Part shown: in pieces, positions 1 to 8,504 of the stretch
How the letters are laid out: each line of letters opens with the position of its first letter
Position numbering within the stretch: position 1 is the first letter of the stretch
Origin: an uncultured Lachnospiraceae bacterium
GTDB lineage: Bacteria; Bacillota; Clostridia; Lachnospirales; Lachnospiraceae
Reading direction: 5' to 3'
DNA: 64,000 bases
Assembly: GCA_910588885.1 (NCBI GenBank)
Contig: CAJUSQ010000003.1
Span: forward strand, 14,859 to 78,858
Notes under the pieces: generated by a model
The model's input: only the letters and a program-made list of their open reading frames with translations
Database searches by the model: none
Told to the model about the DNA's origin: nothing
Position numbers and translations under genes: made by a program

Positions 1-554
1 ACTACAAACAGCCCGGAAAAAATCCCCGTCCCGCCCAAAACCATAAACACCACGGTCAGGATTTTGGCAGCATCCCATTCCACCCCGCTTTGGGCAACTC
101 CATAGACAAACATCACCATGGCCTGTATCATTTTACCCGCTCTGTTCAGCTCAAACTTGCTCCCCAGCACCTGCAGCACTTCATTCCGGGGCCGCACCAG
201 AACCCGGTCAAATTCCCCCTGCCGTACCATACCGGAAAACATATCAAATCCCCGTACAAATATCTCTGCCAGGGAGAAGCTTACCAGAAAGATGGAAAAA
301 CACAGCAGTACCTGGCTGTAAGAAAAACCTCCCACCCTGTCAAACCGCCGGAACAGGAAAAAAATTCCTAAAAACACCTGAAAGGGCACCAGAAACTGTC
401 CCAGCATCGTTAAGAAAAAAGAAGTTTTATACTGCATCATGCACCGCACATTGACAGATATATAATGCAGATACAATTTCACACCGTTCGCTGCTCCAGT
501 AATTCTTCTCCCTTCCAAACCCTTCCCCATATTTTTTCGTAATTTAAAAGTCAT
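1..554 (-). CDS. ABC-2 type permease, partial (C-terminus beyond window)
   Basis: Integral membrane subunit of an ABC exporter. Read on the minus strand from an ATG at 554, three bases after the stop of the preceding permease gene and behind a GGGAGG ribosome site; the frame stays open to base 1, so only about 184 residues are present. The N-terminus is basic and is followed by hydrophobic helices, and the stretch MVRQGEFDRVLVRP matches the conserved cytoplasmic loop of the ABC-2 family (COG3694/COG4587 type) seen as well in the upstream paralogue (IQNGNIAYELCRP). It is third in an operon ATPase - permease - permease. The substrate is unknown; such trios are usually annotated as multidrug or uncharacterised exporters. 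Confidence 0.88.
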   Translation of the reverse strand, partial: MTFKLRKNMGKGLEGRRITGAANGVKLYLHYISVNVRCMMQYKTSFFLTMLGQFLVPFQVFLGIFFLFRRFDRVGGFSYSQVLLCFSIFLVSFSLAEIFVRGFDMFSGMVRQGEFDRVLVRPRNEVLQVLGSKFELNRAGKMIQAMVMFVYGVAQSGVEWDAAKILTVVFMVLGGTGIFSGLFV

Positions 555-557
555 GGC

Positions 558-1361
558 TCATCCTCCCTGCACTGCCACATGTTTTTCCGCTATCCGCCAG
601 AGGGCAAGGCCCGCCCCAACCAGCACAAACAGCCAGAAGCATTGCAGCAGCGCCGCCCGCATCATCCGGCCTTCCTCCATGCTGCCACTGTACACCCGAA
701 GCGGCACGTTCTGCATCGCCGCAAAGGGCAGAAGCTCCAGCACAAATCGGACCTTTTCCGGAAAAAAGGGAAGCGGGATAATCGCCCCTGTGAAAAATTC
801 CACCATGGATACAAAAATCATGCGAAGCCCCGTCGCCGATATAGTAAAAAAGGACAACATGTAGACCAGCAGGTTAAAAGCCACCGTTACCAAAAGCGCC
901 AGGCCCAGGGTCAGAAGGAATAAAAGGAAATTCATGAAATCCGCCGGGGCCGACAATCCGTAAGGCTTAGGCAGGAAAGCCGCCACAATAAAAATCGGGA
1001 AGCATCTTAGCAAGGCGCTGGCCATCCGGTTTGCGATATTCCTGGCAAACCACATAAAATACAGGTGGACGGGACGGCATAATTCATAGGCAATATTCCC
1101 GTTTTGAATGGAATCAAAAATTTCATTTTCCATCAGCCAGACCGTAAACATCGCAAAAAACGACTGCTGCAGCCATATGTAAGTTGAGGTCGCTTCAAAA
1201 CTCATGGGAAATGCTTCCGCTCCGGTTTCATAAAAAGCATAAAATGCCATAATCTCCATAAATCCCCAGAAGAACTGGGTCGCGATCCCCGCCAGAGCCG
1301 CCGCCCGGTACTGAATCCCCATGGCAAACCGAAGCTGGAAAAAAGACAGATACTTTTTCAT
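558..1361 (-). CDS. ABC-2 type permease
   Basis: A 267-residue membrane protein with about six hydrophobic segments, the second gene of the ABC exporter operon. The start ATG at 1361 lies behind AGGAGG, which overlaps the stop of the ATPase gene, so the two are translationally close. The cytoplasmic loop NGNIAYELCRPV is the recognisable ABC-2 (COG4587-like) motif. With the following permease it would form a heterodimeric channel driven by the ATPase at 1376-2164. The transported compound cannot be told from the sequence. Confidence 0.9.
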   Translation of the reverse strand: MKKYLSFFQLRFAMGIQYRAAALAGIATQFFWGFMEIMAFYAFYETGAEAFPMSFEATSTYIWLQQSFFAMFTVWLMENEIFDSIQNGNIAYELCRPVHLYFMWFARNIANRMASALLRCFPIFIVAAFLPKPYGLSAPADFMNFLLFLLTLGLALLVTVAFNLLVYMLSFFTISATGLRMIFVSMVEFFTGAIIPLPFFPEKVRFVLELLPFAAMQNVPLRVYSGSMEEGRMMRAALLQCFWLFVLVGAGLALWRIAEKHVAVQGG

Positions 1362-1375
1362 GATATATGCACCTC

Positions 1376-2164
1376 CTAAATATCATAGGAGCGGTACAGC
1401 TCCGCCACGGTTTCGTCTATGTTTTCATTGCCCCGCCTGATATCCTCCAGGGTGCCGTCCAGCAGGATTTTCCCTTTGCCGATCAATATAATCCGGCTGG
1501 CCAGGGCCTCGATATCCTGCATATCGTGGGTCGTAAGGATTACGGTTATGCCGTAGGTCTTATTTTGTTTCAGCACAAATTCCCGTACCGCCAGCTTTGA
1601 CACCGCATCCAGCCCAATCGTGGGTTCGTCCAGAAAAAGAATCCGGGGCCGGTGCAGAAGCGACGCCGCAATTTCACAGCGCATCCGCTGGCCCAGTGAC
1701 AACTGTCTCGCCGGAGAGCGCAATAACTCCTTTAAGCTTAACAATTCCGTTAATTCTTCCAGGCTTTGTTTGTAATCAATATTGGAAACAGAGTAGATAT
1801 CCTTCAGCAATTCGAAAGAATCTATGACCGGAACATCCCACCACAGCTGGGAACGTTGTCCGAACACGACGCCAATTTCCCGTACATGTTCCATCCGGTT
1901 CCGATAGGGAACCCGTCCGTCCACAAGGACCGTCCCGCCGTCCGGGGTTAATATTCCGCTTAGAATTTTGATCGTGGAGCTCTTTCCCGCTCCGTTGGGG
2001 CCGATGTAGCCCACCATTTCTCCGTCCTGAATAGAGAAGCTTACATCATCCAGGGCATGTACCGCCTCATATTCCCGGTGAAAGAATGCCCGGCAGGCTT
2101 CCCGAAAGCCCGCGTTCCGTTTTGCAATCTTGTACGACTTGCATACATGTTCCATCGTAATCAT
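1376..2164 (-). CDS. ABC transporter ATP-binding protein
   Basis: A 262-residue nucleotide-binding subunit of COG4586 type. It shows Walker A GPNGAGKSS near residue 55, the signature LSLGQRMR near 155, Walker B ILFLDEP near 175 and the switch histidine in TTHD near 215. The N-terminal insert rich in basic and aromatic residues (about residues 12-35) is usual for this ABC-2 subfamily. The gene heads the operon and is followed by two permeases with spacings of 14 and 3 bases. It powers export across the cytoplasmic membrane. Confidence 0.93.
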   Translation of the reverse strand: MITMEHVCKSYKIAKRNAGFREACRAFFHREYEAVHALDDVSFSIQDGEMVGYIGPNGAGKSSTIKILSGILTPDGGTVLVDGRVPYRNRMEHVREIGVVFGQRSQLWWDVPVIDSFELLKDIYSVSNIDYKQSLEELTELLSLKELLRSPARQLSLGQRMRCEIAASLLHRPRILFLDEPTIGLDAVSKLAVREFVLKQNKTYGITVILTTHDMQDIEALASRIILIGKGKILLDGTLEDIRRGNENIDETVAELYRSYDI

Positions 2165-2495
2165 TCTTGCTTCCTCCTGGTAGTTATATTTTCATATCTT
2201 GCCAAGCCGGTCTGGTTCCGCTGGATTTTGCCAGACGGATACCGAAGGTAAAATATTCTGTTGACCCTCGAAAAGAGGCAATTTTATTATAACAAACCAA
2301 CTGGGAGAATGCAAGGCAGCAGTTCAGCCTTCAGCTTCCCTGCTGCAATACAAGTACAAAAAAACGGGATAAAAATAGACTTTCTCCGCAAAATATGATA
2401 TACTACGGAAGCTTACAGAAACACAGTGCAACACATCCGGCGAAAATGTTCCTATTCGCTCCATGTATGGATCCCGTTATTTTAAGAGGTATACT
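2165..2495. other. Divergent intergenic region
   Basis: About 330 bases between the start of the ABC exporter operon (minus) and the secreted NEAT-like protein (plus). It holds the plus-strand promoter listed separately. I see no convincing minus-strand promoter, riboswitch or repeat; the 2440-2495 stretch is an AT-rich leader ending in an AAGAGG ribosome site. Confidence 0.5.
2376..2404 (+). promoter_or_regulatory. Predicted sigma-A promoter of the NEAT-like gene
   Basis: TAGACT at 2376-2381 and TATACT at 2399-2404 are separated by exactly 17 bases, giving 4/6 and 5/6 matches to the consensus. Transcription would begin near 2411, leaving a leader of about 85 bases before the ATG at 2496. 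Confidence 0.5.
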
Positions 2496-3704
2496 ATGAA
2501 AAAACACCAATTCTATATTTTTTCCATATTCTTTCTTTTATTTTTATTGACAGTCCCGACAACACTTGTCCAGGCTCAGGAGCCTTACGGCATCCGCAGC
2601 CTTTCCTATGGCTTGCTGCCCGGCGGCGCCCGCTTTGCGGCGCAGAATTCCACATCCGAAAGCCTGGGCAGCACAGCACAGCGTCCTCCCTCTCCGGTGG
2701 AAAAATACGGGATGCTCCCGATTTACGGCCGGGATATTCAAAACGGGACATATGAAATAGAAGTAATTTCCAGTTCTTCCATGTTTCGTATAATCCATGC
2801 GGAACTGACCGTTGCAGACGGCAGGATGGAAGCCGTCCTGACCCTAAGCGGTACCGGCTACCTGAAGCTGTTTATGGGAACCGGACAGGAAGCTCTGGCT
2901 GGAAATGCGGATTCCTATATCGGCTTTGAAGAAGATCCGGACGGACAATATACTTACCGTATTCCTGTGGAAGCCCTGAATAAGGGCCTTGACTGCGCCG
3001 CTTTCAGTAAGCGCAAAGAAAAATGGTATGACCGCGTCATCCTTTTCGACGCCTCCTCCCTCCCCGAGGACGCCCTGCTTGTAGAGCTTCCGGACTATGA
3101 CGCCATTGAAGCAGCTATGAAAGCCTGGGAAAAGAACCAGGCTTCTGCATCCAGAACCACCGAAGGAGATTCATCAGAAGCCCCAACGGAACCACCCGCT
3201 TCCTCTTCCGATCCAATAAAATCCCCGGCAATCACTTCAAATACCGCATTAGCCCCGGCATCCCCAATCACTCTGACCCATGCCGACGGCGAATATGCCA
3301 TTGAAGCCACCCTGTCAGGGGGCAGCGGAAAATCCGGGATTGTTTCTCCCACCCTCCTTATCATCCGGGATCAAAAAGCTTACGCCAGAATCCAGTGGAG
3401 CAGTTCCAACTATGACTATATGTTGGTAGGAAATGAAAAATATTTCAATACGGCAGCGGAAGGGAGCAATTCCCTGTTTGAAATCCCCGTTACTGCCATG
3501 GATACGGAAATGCCCGTTATCGCTGACACTACCGCCATGGGAACGCCTCATGAAGTCCCTTATACGCTGACCTTTTACTCGGACACCATCGGCCCGAAAA
3601 GCCGGATGCCTCAGGAAGCCGCAAAACGCGTTGTTCTTATGGCTCTTATTATTATAATAGCAGGCGGTATTCTGAATCATATTCTGAAAAAAAGAAATCG
3701 TTGA
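2496..3704 (+). CDS. Secreted, membrane-anchored protein with two NEAT-like repeats
   Basis: A 402-residue surface protein. The start at 2496 is chosen over the in-frame ATG at 2463 because AAGAGG precedes it and a clean signal peptide follows (basic MKKH, hydrophobic core, cleavage near VQAQ). Two related beta-rich domains (roughly residues 70-185 and 260-375) are joined by a Ser/Thr/Pro-rich linker. A C-terminal transmembrane helix near 380 ends in KKRNR, so the protein is held in the membrane facing out. The second repeat carries SSNYDYMLVGNEKY and the phrase IADTTAMGTPHE, which I associate with NEAT / iron-transport-associated domains. A haem- or iron-binding role is therefore likely but not proven; no haem ABC transporter is adjacent. 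Confidence 0.72.
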   Translation: MKKHQFYIFSIFFLLFLLTVPTTLVQAQEPYGIRSLSYGLLPGGARFAAQNSTSESLGSTAQRPPSPVEKYGMLPIYGRDIQNGTYEIEVISSSSMFRIIHAELTVADGRMEAVLTLSGTGYLKLFMGTGQEALAGNADSYIGFEEDPDGQYTYRIPVEALNKGLDCAAFSKRKEKWYDRVILFDASSLPEDALLVELPDYDAIEAAMKAWEKNQASASRTTEGDSSEAPTEPPASSSDPIKSPAITSNTALAPASPITLTHADGEYAIEATLSGGSGKSGIVSPTLLIIRDQKAYARIQWSSSNYDYMLVGNEKYFNTAAEGSNSLFEIPVTAMDTEMPVIADTTAMGTPHEVPYTLTFYSDTIGPKSRMPQEAAKRVVLMALIIIIAGGILNHILKKRNR

Positions 3705-3715
3705 AAACGATTTTT
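3695..3715 (+). terminator. Probable terminator
   Basis: AAATCGTT and AACGATTT form an 8-bp stem around GAA, followed by a short T run; the stem overlaps the stop codon of the NEAT-like gene. Confidence 0.5.
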
Positions 3716-3796
3716 CATTCGCTGCTGCACTTTAACCTGTAACCGGCATCCTCCGCCCCTTATGTGAAAAATGCATCCAAAACAAGCCGTTTTTTA

Positions 3797-3825
3797 TTGA
3801 CAAATCTTTCACAAAGGGCTACCAT
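3797..3825 (+). promoter_or_regulatory. Predicted sigma-A promoter of the crotonase gene
   Basis: A perfect TTGACA at 3797-3802 is followed after 17 bases by TACCAT at 3820-3825. The start site would be near 3832, which excludes the in-frame GTG at 3764 and supports the ATG at 3866. Confidence 0.6.
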
Positions 3826-3865
3826 TAGAGTAACGAAAACATACATAATATTAGGAGGTTTCTTC

Positions 3866-4660
3866 ATGAATAACTTACGGTTGGAAGTAGAAAACGAAAT
3901 TGCGGTTCTTACCATTACAAGGCCGGGCGCTTTGAATGCGTTGAACAGCGAAACCCTGGAAGAGCTGAATACCGCTTTATCGGAAATCGAAGCAAGAAAT
4001 GACGTAAAAGTTGTTATCTTAACCGGCGGCCCGGATAAGAAGGACAACCCCTACAAGTCCTTTGTTGCCGGAGCTGACATTGCAGAGATGGTGAAATTCA
4101 CCGCTGCAGAAGCCCGCGCTTTCGGTATGAGGGCTGCAGAACCCTTCTTCAAGCTCATGAACATGCGTCAGGTTACCATCGCCGCCGTAAACGGCTTCGC
4201 CCTGGGCGGCGGCTGCGAGATCGCAATGGCCTGCGATATCCGGATTGCTGCCGACAACGCAACCTTCGCACAGCCGGAAACGGGCCTTGGCATTATTCCG
4301 GGCTTCGGCGGTACCCAGAGGCTTGCCCGCCTGGTTGGCATGGGCCGTGCCAAAGAGCTGATCTTCACCTGCGACAACATTGACGCCAACGAAGCATACC
4401 GCATCGGCCTGGTAAACAAAGTGGTTGCAAAAGAAGATTTGATGGAAACCGCAAAGGCTATGGCGAAGAAAATCATTTCCAAAGGAAGCTACGCAGTATC
4501 CATTGCAAAAGCTGCTATCAACAACGGCTACGACATGGATATCAAGAATGCCGTTGAAATGGAAGCAAACCTGTTCGGCATCACCTGCTCTACCCATGAC
4601 AAGCAGGAAGGCATGAGCGCGTTCTTAGAGAGACGTGCCGCTGATTTGACGGATTTCTAA
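3866..4660 (+). CDS. Enoyl-CoA hydratase / 3-hydroxybutyryl-CoA dehydratase (crotonase family)
   Basis: A 264-residue crotonase that should hydrate or dehydrate short 3-hydroxyacyl-CoA / enoyl-CoA pairs in the cytoplasm. The ATG at 3866 follows AGGAGG; the upstream in-frame GTG at 3764 lies before the predicted promoter. The oxyanion-hole motifs AGADIAEM (near residue 67) and GGGCEIAMACD (near 112) are present. The first catalytic glutamate is in GGGCE and the second in PETGLGIIPGFGG (near 135). The length is normal. It stands as a single transcription unit between its own promoter and a strong terminator, without the usual butyrate-pathway neighbours, so the exact substrate is open. Confidence 0.9.
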   Translation: MNNLRLEVENEIAVLTITRPGALNALNSETLEELNTALSEIEARNDVKVVILTGGPDKKDNPYKSFVAGADIAEMVKFTAAEARAFGMRAAEPFFKLMNMRQVTIAAVNGFALGGGCEIAMACDIRIAADNATFAQPETGLGIIPGFGGTQRLARLVGMGRAKELIFTCDNIDANEAYRIGLVNKVVAKEDLMETAKAMAKKIISKGSYAVSIAKAAINNGYDMDIKNAVEMEANLFGITCSTHDKQEGMSAFLERRAADLTDF

Positions 4661-4691
4661 GGATTCCTGTCAATCCGGCTCGGGGAAACCA

Positions 4692-4741
4692 AAAAGCTGT
4701 AAGGGAAGGATTTCCGCTCCTGTCCCTTACAGCTTTTCTAT
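4692..4741. terminator. Strong bidirectional terminator
   Basis: AAAAGCTGTAAGGGA (4692-4706) pairs perfectly with TCCCTTACAGCTTTT (4723-4737) around a 16-base loop. It lies between the crotonase gene and the convergent GNAT gene, with A/T runs on both sides so it can act for both. Confidence 0.85.
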
Positions 4742-4744
4742 TTC

Positions 4745-5275
4745 TCACACCCTGCATTCCAGCTGGCAGTCACAGGGTTCTTCCTCCACATGCTTCTGAC
4801 AATAAACTTCCGCTTCCACACAGCCCATTTTCCCGTAAAATACCTGTGTTTCCACAGAGGAATGGGCTGAAATATACAGTTTCTTCGCCCCTTTCTCCCG
4901 GGCCCATTCTTTCGCCGCCTCAAACAGCGCCGCTCCGATTCCATTCCCCCTCTGGTCCTCCGAAACATGGATGCTGGTCAGATCCAGATACTTCTGTTCC
5001 CCTCCGAACAGCTCCGGTTCCACGGAAGCAAACCCTTTTAAAGCGCCCTCCACAAAAGCGCCGTAGAGAAAGCCTCCGGATGCCCCAGTATTCTTCAGAC
5101 AGGAAATCAGTCTTGCGTAATCCTCCTCACTCCAATTATCCACAAAAGGGTCTTCTTTGATCACCCAGGCCCCTTCTTCCTTCCGCCAGCACATCGTCAC
5201 AACTTGATGCCGGATAAAATCCCGGAATAATTCCCGGTTTATTTCCTCCGCAGTTAACTTCCTATATTGAACCAT
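4745..5275 (-). CDS. GNAT family N-acetyltransferase
   Basis: A 176-residue acetyltransferase. The start MVQYRKL at 5275 follows GAGGAGG by 11 bases; the longer open frame reaching 5464 overlaps the neighbouring PurF-like gene and is rejected. The acetyl-CoA loop is seen in VSEDQRGNGIGAALF (near residue 115), and the C-terminal VFYGKMGCVEAEVY is the usual GNAT strand-helix-strand. The tail is cysteine-rich (EEEPCDCQLEC). The substrate is unknown. The gene follows the PurF-like gene by 28 bases and probably shares its transcript. Confidence 0.85.
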   Translation of the reverse strand: MVQYRKLTAEEINRELFRDFIRHQVVTMCWRKEEGAWVIKEDPFVDNWSEEDYARLISCLKNTGASGGFLYGAFVEGALKGFASVEPELFGGEQKYLDLTSIHVSEDQRGNGIGAALFEAAKEWAREKGAKKLYISAHSSVETQVFYGKMGCVEAEVYCQKHVEEEPCDCQLECRV

Positions 5276-5303
5276 CCTGCACGAATCCTCCTCAAACTTT
5301 TTC

Positions 5304-6710
5304 TTACTCACGCCCGTCCCAGCAGTAGGTGCAAAGCTTCTCATGTTCCAGCCCGGTCGCATCCAGCATATCGTCCAGACGGTTGAACCGCAGGGACGTA
5401 AATTTCTGTTCCTTGCGCATTTCCTCCACCATGGTTGCATACCTTTCGGATTCCGGGTCGGCATATTCCCGAAGGGCTTCCTCCGTCACGTTTCCGTTCT
5501 CCAACCGGGCAATTACGCGCCTGGAGAACAGGTCCATATCCGATGTGGAACGGGAAAAATTCAGGTATTTGCATCCATACAAAATCGGCGGGCAGGCAGG
5601 CCGGACATGCACCTCCTTCGCCCCGCTCCGGTAGAGAAACTCCACGGTTTCCCTTAGCTGGGTTCCCCGTACAATGGAATCGTCAATCAAAACCATTCGT
5701 TTATTTTTTATCAAATTCTCCACCGGAAGCAGCTTCATCTTTGCAATCAGATCCCGCTTGCTCTGGATCGTCGGCATAAATGACCGGGGCCAGGTGGGGG
5801 TATATTTAATAAAGGGCCTGGAAAAAGGCACGCCCGATTCGTTGGCATAGCCAATGGCGTGAGGAACCCCGGAATCCGGCACCCCGGCCACAATATCCGG
5901 CTTGACGTCGTCCCGCTTCGCCATCTTTTTCCCGCAGTTATAGCGCATCTGTTCTACGTTCATGCCCTCATAGGAGCTGGCCGGATACCCGTAGTAAACC
6001 CAGAGGAAGGTACAAATCTTCATTTTCTCCCCGGGCTTCACCATGGTAATACAGTTCCTGTCCGTCACGACCGCAATCTCTCCCGGCCCCAATTCCTTAT
6101 AATCGGAATAACCCAGGTTCCGATAAGCAAAATCTTCCATGGAAATGCAGAAAGCGTCCTCCTTCTTGCCGATCACCACCGGAGTCCTACCGTATCTATC
6201 CCTTGCGGCATACAGCCCTGCCTGGTTCATCAGAAGCAGGGACAGGGAACCGTCCACCACCTCTAAGGCATATCGGATTCCTTCGATCAGGTTTTCCTTC
6301 TGGTTAATCAACGCCGCCACCAATTCCGTGGCATTGATCTCCCCTCCGCTCTGTTCCATAAAGTGAGAATGGCCCTGGTCAAACAATTGCTGCAAAAGCT
6401 GGCTGCTGTTGTTCAGCTTGCCCACTGTCGTAATGGCATAGGTCCCATGATGGGAACGGACAATCAACGGCTGAGGTTCATAATCCGAAATACAGCCAAT
6501 CCCAAAATGCCCCTTCATTTCACTGACATCCTTGTCAAATTTCGTTCGAAAGGGCGCATTCTCAATGTTATGGATCGCACGGTTGAAGCCTTTTTCTCCA
6601 AATACCGCCATCCCGCCGCGTCTGGTTCCTAAGTGGGAATGATAATCAATTCCAAAAAACAAATCAAATACACAATCCTGCTGTGATGCCACGCCAAAAA
6701 AACCGCCCAT
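5304..6710 (-). CDS. Amidophosphoribosyltransferase-like protein lacking the catalytic N-terminal cysteine
   Basis: A 468-residue protein with an N-terminal Ntn glutaminase-like domain (residues 1-230) and a C-terminal phosphoribosyltransferase domain with the PRPP loop VLIDDSIVRGTQ near residue 340. The start ATG at 6710 is chosen because AGAGG sits 10 bases upstream; the ATG at 6719 touches that site. In true PurF the mature protein begins with a nucleophilic Cys (CGVFG or similar); here it reads MGGFFGVAS, so Gly replaces Cys. The HRGQESAG motif is also altered to RRGGMAV. The glutaminase is therefore predicted to be dead, whereas the PRPP site is intact. The protein may use ammonia, need a partner, or have another role. 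Confidence 0.85.
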   Translation of the reverse strand: MGGFFGVASQQDCVFDLFFGIDYHSHLGTRRGGMAVFGEKGFNRAIHNIENAPFRTKFDKDVSEMKGHFGIGCISDYEPQPLIVRSHHGTYAITTVGKLNNSSQLLQQLFDQGHSHFMEQSGGEINATELVAALINQKENLIEGIRYALEVVDGSLSLLLMNQAGLYAARDRYGRTPVVIGKKEDAFCISMEDFAYRNLGYSDYKELGPGEIAVVTDRNCITMVKPGEKMKICTFLWVYYGYPASSYEGMNVEQMRYNCGKKMAKRDDVKPDIVAGVPDSGVPHAIGYANESGVPFSRPFIKYTPTWPRSFMPTIQSKRDLIAKMKLLPVENLIKNKRMVLIDDSIVRGTQLRETVEFLYRSGAKEVHVRPACPPILYGCKYLNFSRSTSDMDLFSRRVIARLENGNVTEEALREYADPESERYATMVEEMRKEQKFTSLRFNRLDDMLDATGLEHEKLCTYCWDGRE

Positions 6711-6878
6711 GCTTTTCATCCTCTTTTCTTTCTGTATTGCTGTTTCCTTGCTGTCCTGCTGCCCTGCTTCTTCTATGAGATCTGCGGCAGCTTAATCATT
6801 TTCCAGACCTATTATACACGTTTTTTAGGGAAAAGTGCAATGGGTTTTCAGATATTTTCAGATTTTCAGATGATTCCC

Positions 6879-7601
6879 CTATTCAAAATAGTAATTGAAA
6901 TATTTCTCTCTCAATTCCTTATAGGAACCTCTGGGCAGATAAATTGTTTCCCCGTTGTCCATCATCATTTCATGAGCATTCAGTCCTTCCACATGCTCCA
7001 GGTTTACAATATAAGAAACGCCTACTTTTGTAAATTCCTTGTATTCGGAAAGCATTTCATGAAGCTTCGCCATCGTCATCCGCACCAGCATACGCTGCCC
7101 GTCTTTCAAAAAAATACACTGATTCTTCTTTTGTGCTTCAAAGTATACGATATCCTGCAGTGCAATCCGGCGGATACTGCTGTCCACCCGCAAGAGCAAG
7201 TGCCGCTTCTGTTCCCGGTCCATATCCGCAAACACCTTGTCCAATACCGGAAACAATTCTTTCTCCGAAATCGGTTTCACCAAATATTGTACCGCATCTA
7301 CCCGGTAAGCTTCCAACGCATGCTCCTGGGATGTGGTTAAAAAAATAATCCTGCAGTCCTGTCCCATTCCCCGCATTTCCCTGGCTGTTTCCGTCCCCAG
7401 CTTACCCTGCATATAAATATCCAGAAAAAGGATGTCGGGAACATATTCCCCGTTCTTTACCTTTTCCAGCAATTTTCCTGAACTTTGAAACTGTTCCACC
7501 TGAAATTCAAATTCCGGATGCTTCCTGTAATAGGAATCCAAAAGCTGCTCTTCCTTTTTCAGCTCAACCGGATCGTCATCGCAAAGCGCAATCAAATACA
7601 T
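6879..7601 (-). CDS. LytTR family response regulator (AgrA-like)
   Basis: A 240-residue regulator. The receiver domain (residues 1-120) shows the acidic pocket CDDD at 8-10, the phospho-acceptor aspartate in LFLDIYM near 58, and the conserved Thr and Lys in FLTTS and LVKPIS. The C-terminal half (about 135-235) is a LytTR DNA-binding domain, with DIVYFEAQKKN and KVGVSYIVNLEHVEGL as markers. No histidine kinase lies next to it in this window, so its partner is elsewhere or the regulator is an orphan. LytTR regulators often control surface, competence or peptide genes. Confidence 0.92.
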   Translation of the reverse strand: MYLIALCDDDPVELKKEEQLLDSYYRKHPEFEFQVEQFQSSGKLLEKVKNGEYVPDILFLDIYMQGKLGTETAREMRGMGQDCRIIFLTTSQEHALEAYRVDAVQYLVKPISEKELFPVLDKVFADMDREQKRHLLLRVDSSIRRIALQDIVYFEAQKKNQCIFLKDGQRMLVRMTMAKLHEMLSEYKEFTKVGVSYIVNLEHVEGLNAHEMMMDNGETIYLPRGSYKELREKYFNYYFE

Positions 7602-7864
7602 GTTTTCCTTCCTCCATATACGAACACGTTAGCCGTCATACGGCCATAGAGCCTCCTGCTTTTTCTGCCTGCCTCGATGCCGCATGCATTTGCATCCGCT
7701 TATGTCTGCTGTTTATATATTATATTTCCCTTTTCTTGAATTATCAAGAAATGCAAAATTTTGATTCCTGCTTATTTTAACAGAAAATCCCTTTTTCTGA
7801 CATTCTCCGGTATATTTTGCACTTTTTTTGGTACTATTTGCATTATTTACCAAGGAAAGCCTGG

Positions 7865-8420
7865 AGAAAATGGTTCCCCTGGTGGAAGTGAATTACACGG
7901 AGCTCACCCCCATTACCACGCCCCAGGACGCCCCGCTCCTGCATGAGGACGGAAATATTATGAGCAAATCCACCCTGGTAAACGGGGATGTGAAAACCGC
8001 CATCGCTAATGCCAAATACGTGGTCACCCGGAAATACAAAACACCGCATCAGGAACACGCGTTTATGAAGCCGGAATGCGCCATTACTGTACCGGAGGGC
8101 GACGACGGCCTGCTGCTGTATACCGGAAGCCAGTCCGTCTACGACGAACAGCGGGAAATCGCCATGATGCTGAAAATCCCCAAAGAAAAAGTACACTGCC
8201 ATTCCATGCTGGTCGGCGGCGGCTTCGGCGGCAAAGAAGACATGAGCGTACAGCACCATGCGGCATTGATGGCCTGGTATACCAAGAAACCGGTTAAGGT
8301 AAAATTCACCCGGCAGGAAAGCCTGGCTTACCATACCAAATGTCATCCCACGGAAATCGAAATTACTACAGCCTGTGATGAGAACGGAATCCTGACCGGA
8401 ATGAAGGCAGTCCGTGACGC
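7865..8420 (+). pseudogene. Fragment of a molybdenum hydroxylase large subunit (XdhA-like)
   Basis: About 185 codons similar to the molybdenum-binding subunit of xanthine dehydrogenase-type hydroxylases, from VEVNYTEL to roughly MKAVRDAN. The recognisable core is HQEHAFMKPE, the string LLYTGSQSVYDEQREIA, then VGGGFGGKED, QHHAALMAW and the HPTEIEI stretch. A complete subunit is about 750 residues, so both the N-terminal part and the long C-terminal catalytic half are missing. The open frame continues past 8420 into unrelated residues and then into XdhC remnants. There is no ribosome site or credible start. This is a deletion remnant rather than a working gene. Confidence 0.8.
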
Positions 8421-8504
8421 CAATCCCAATCATACAAATTTAGCAATGACCGTAACGGAGGGCCCCTTTTTTGCCGAAAAAGCCTTGATGTCCGATCAGG
8501 AAAT

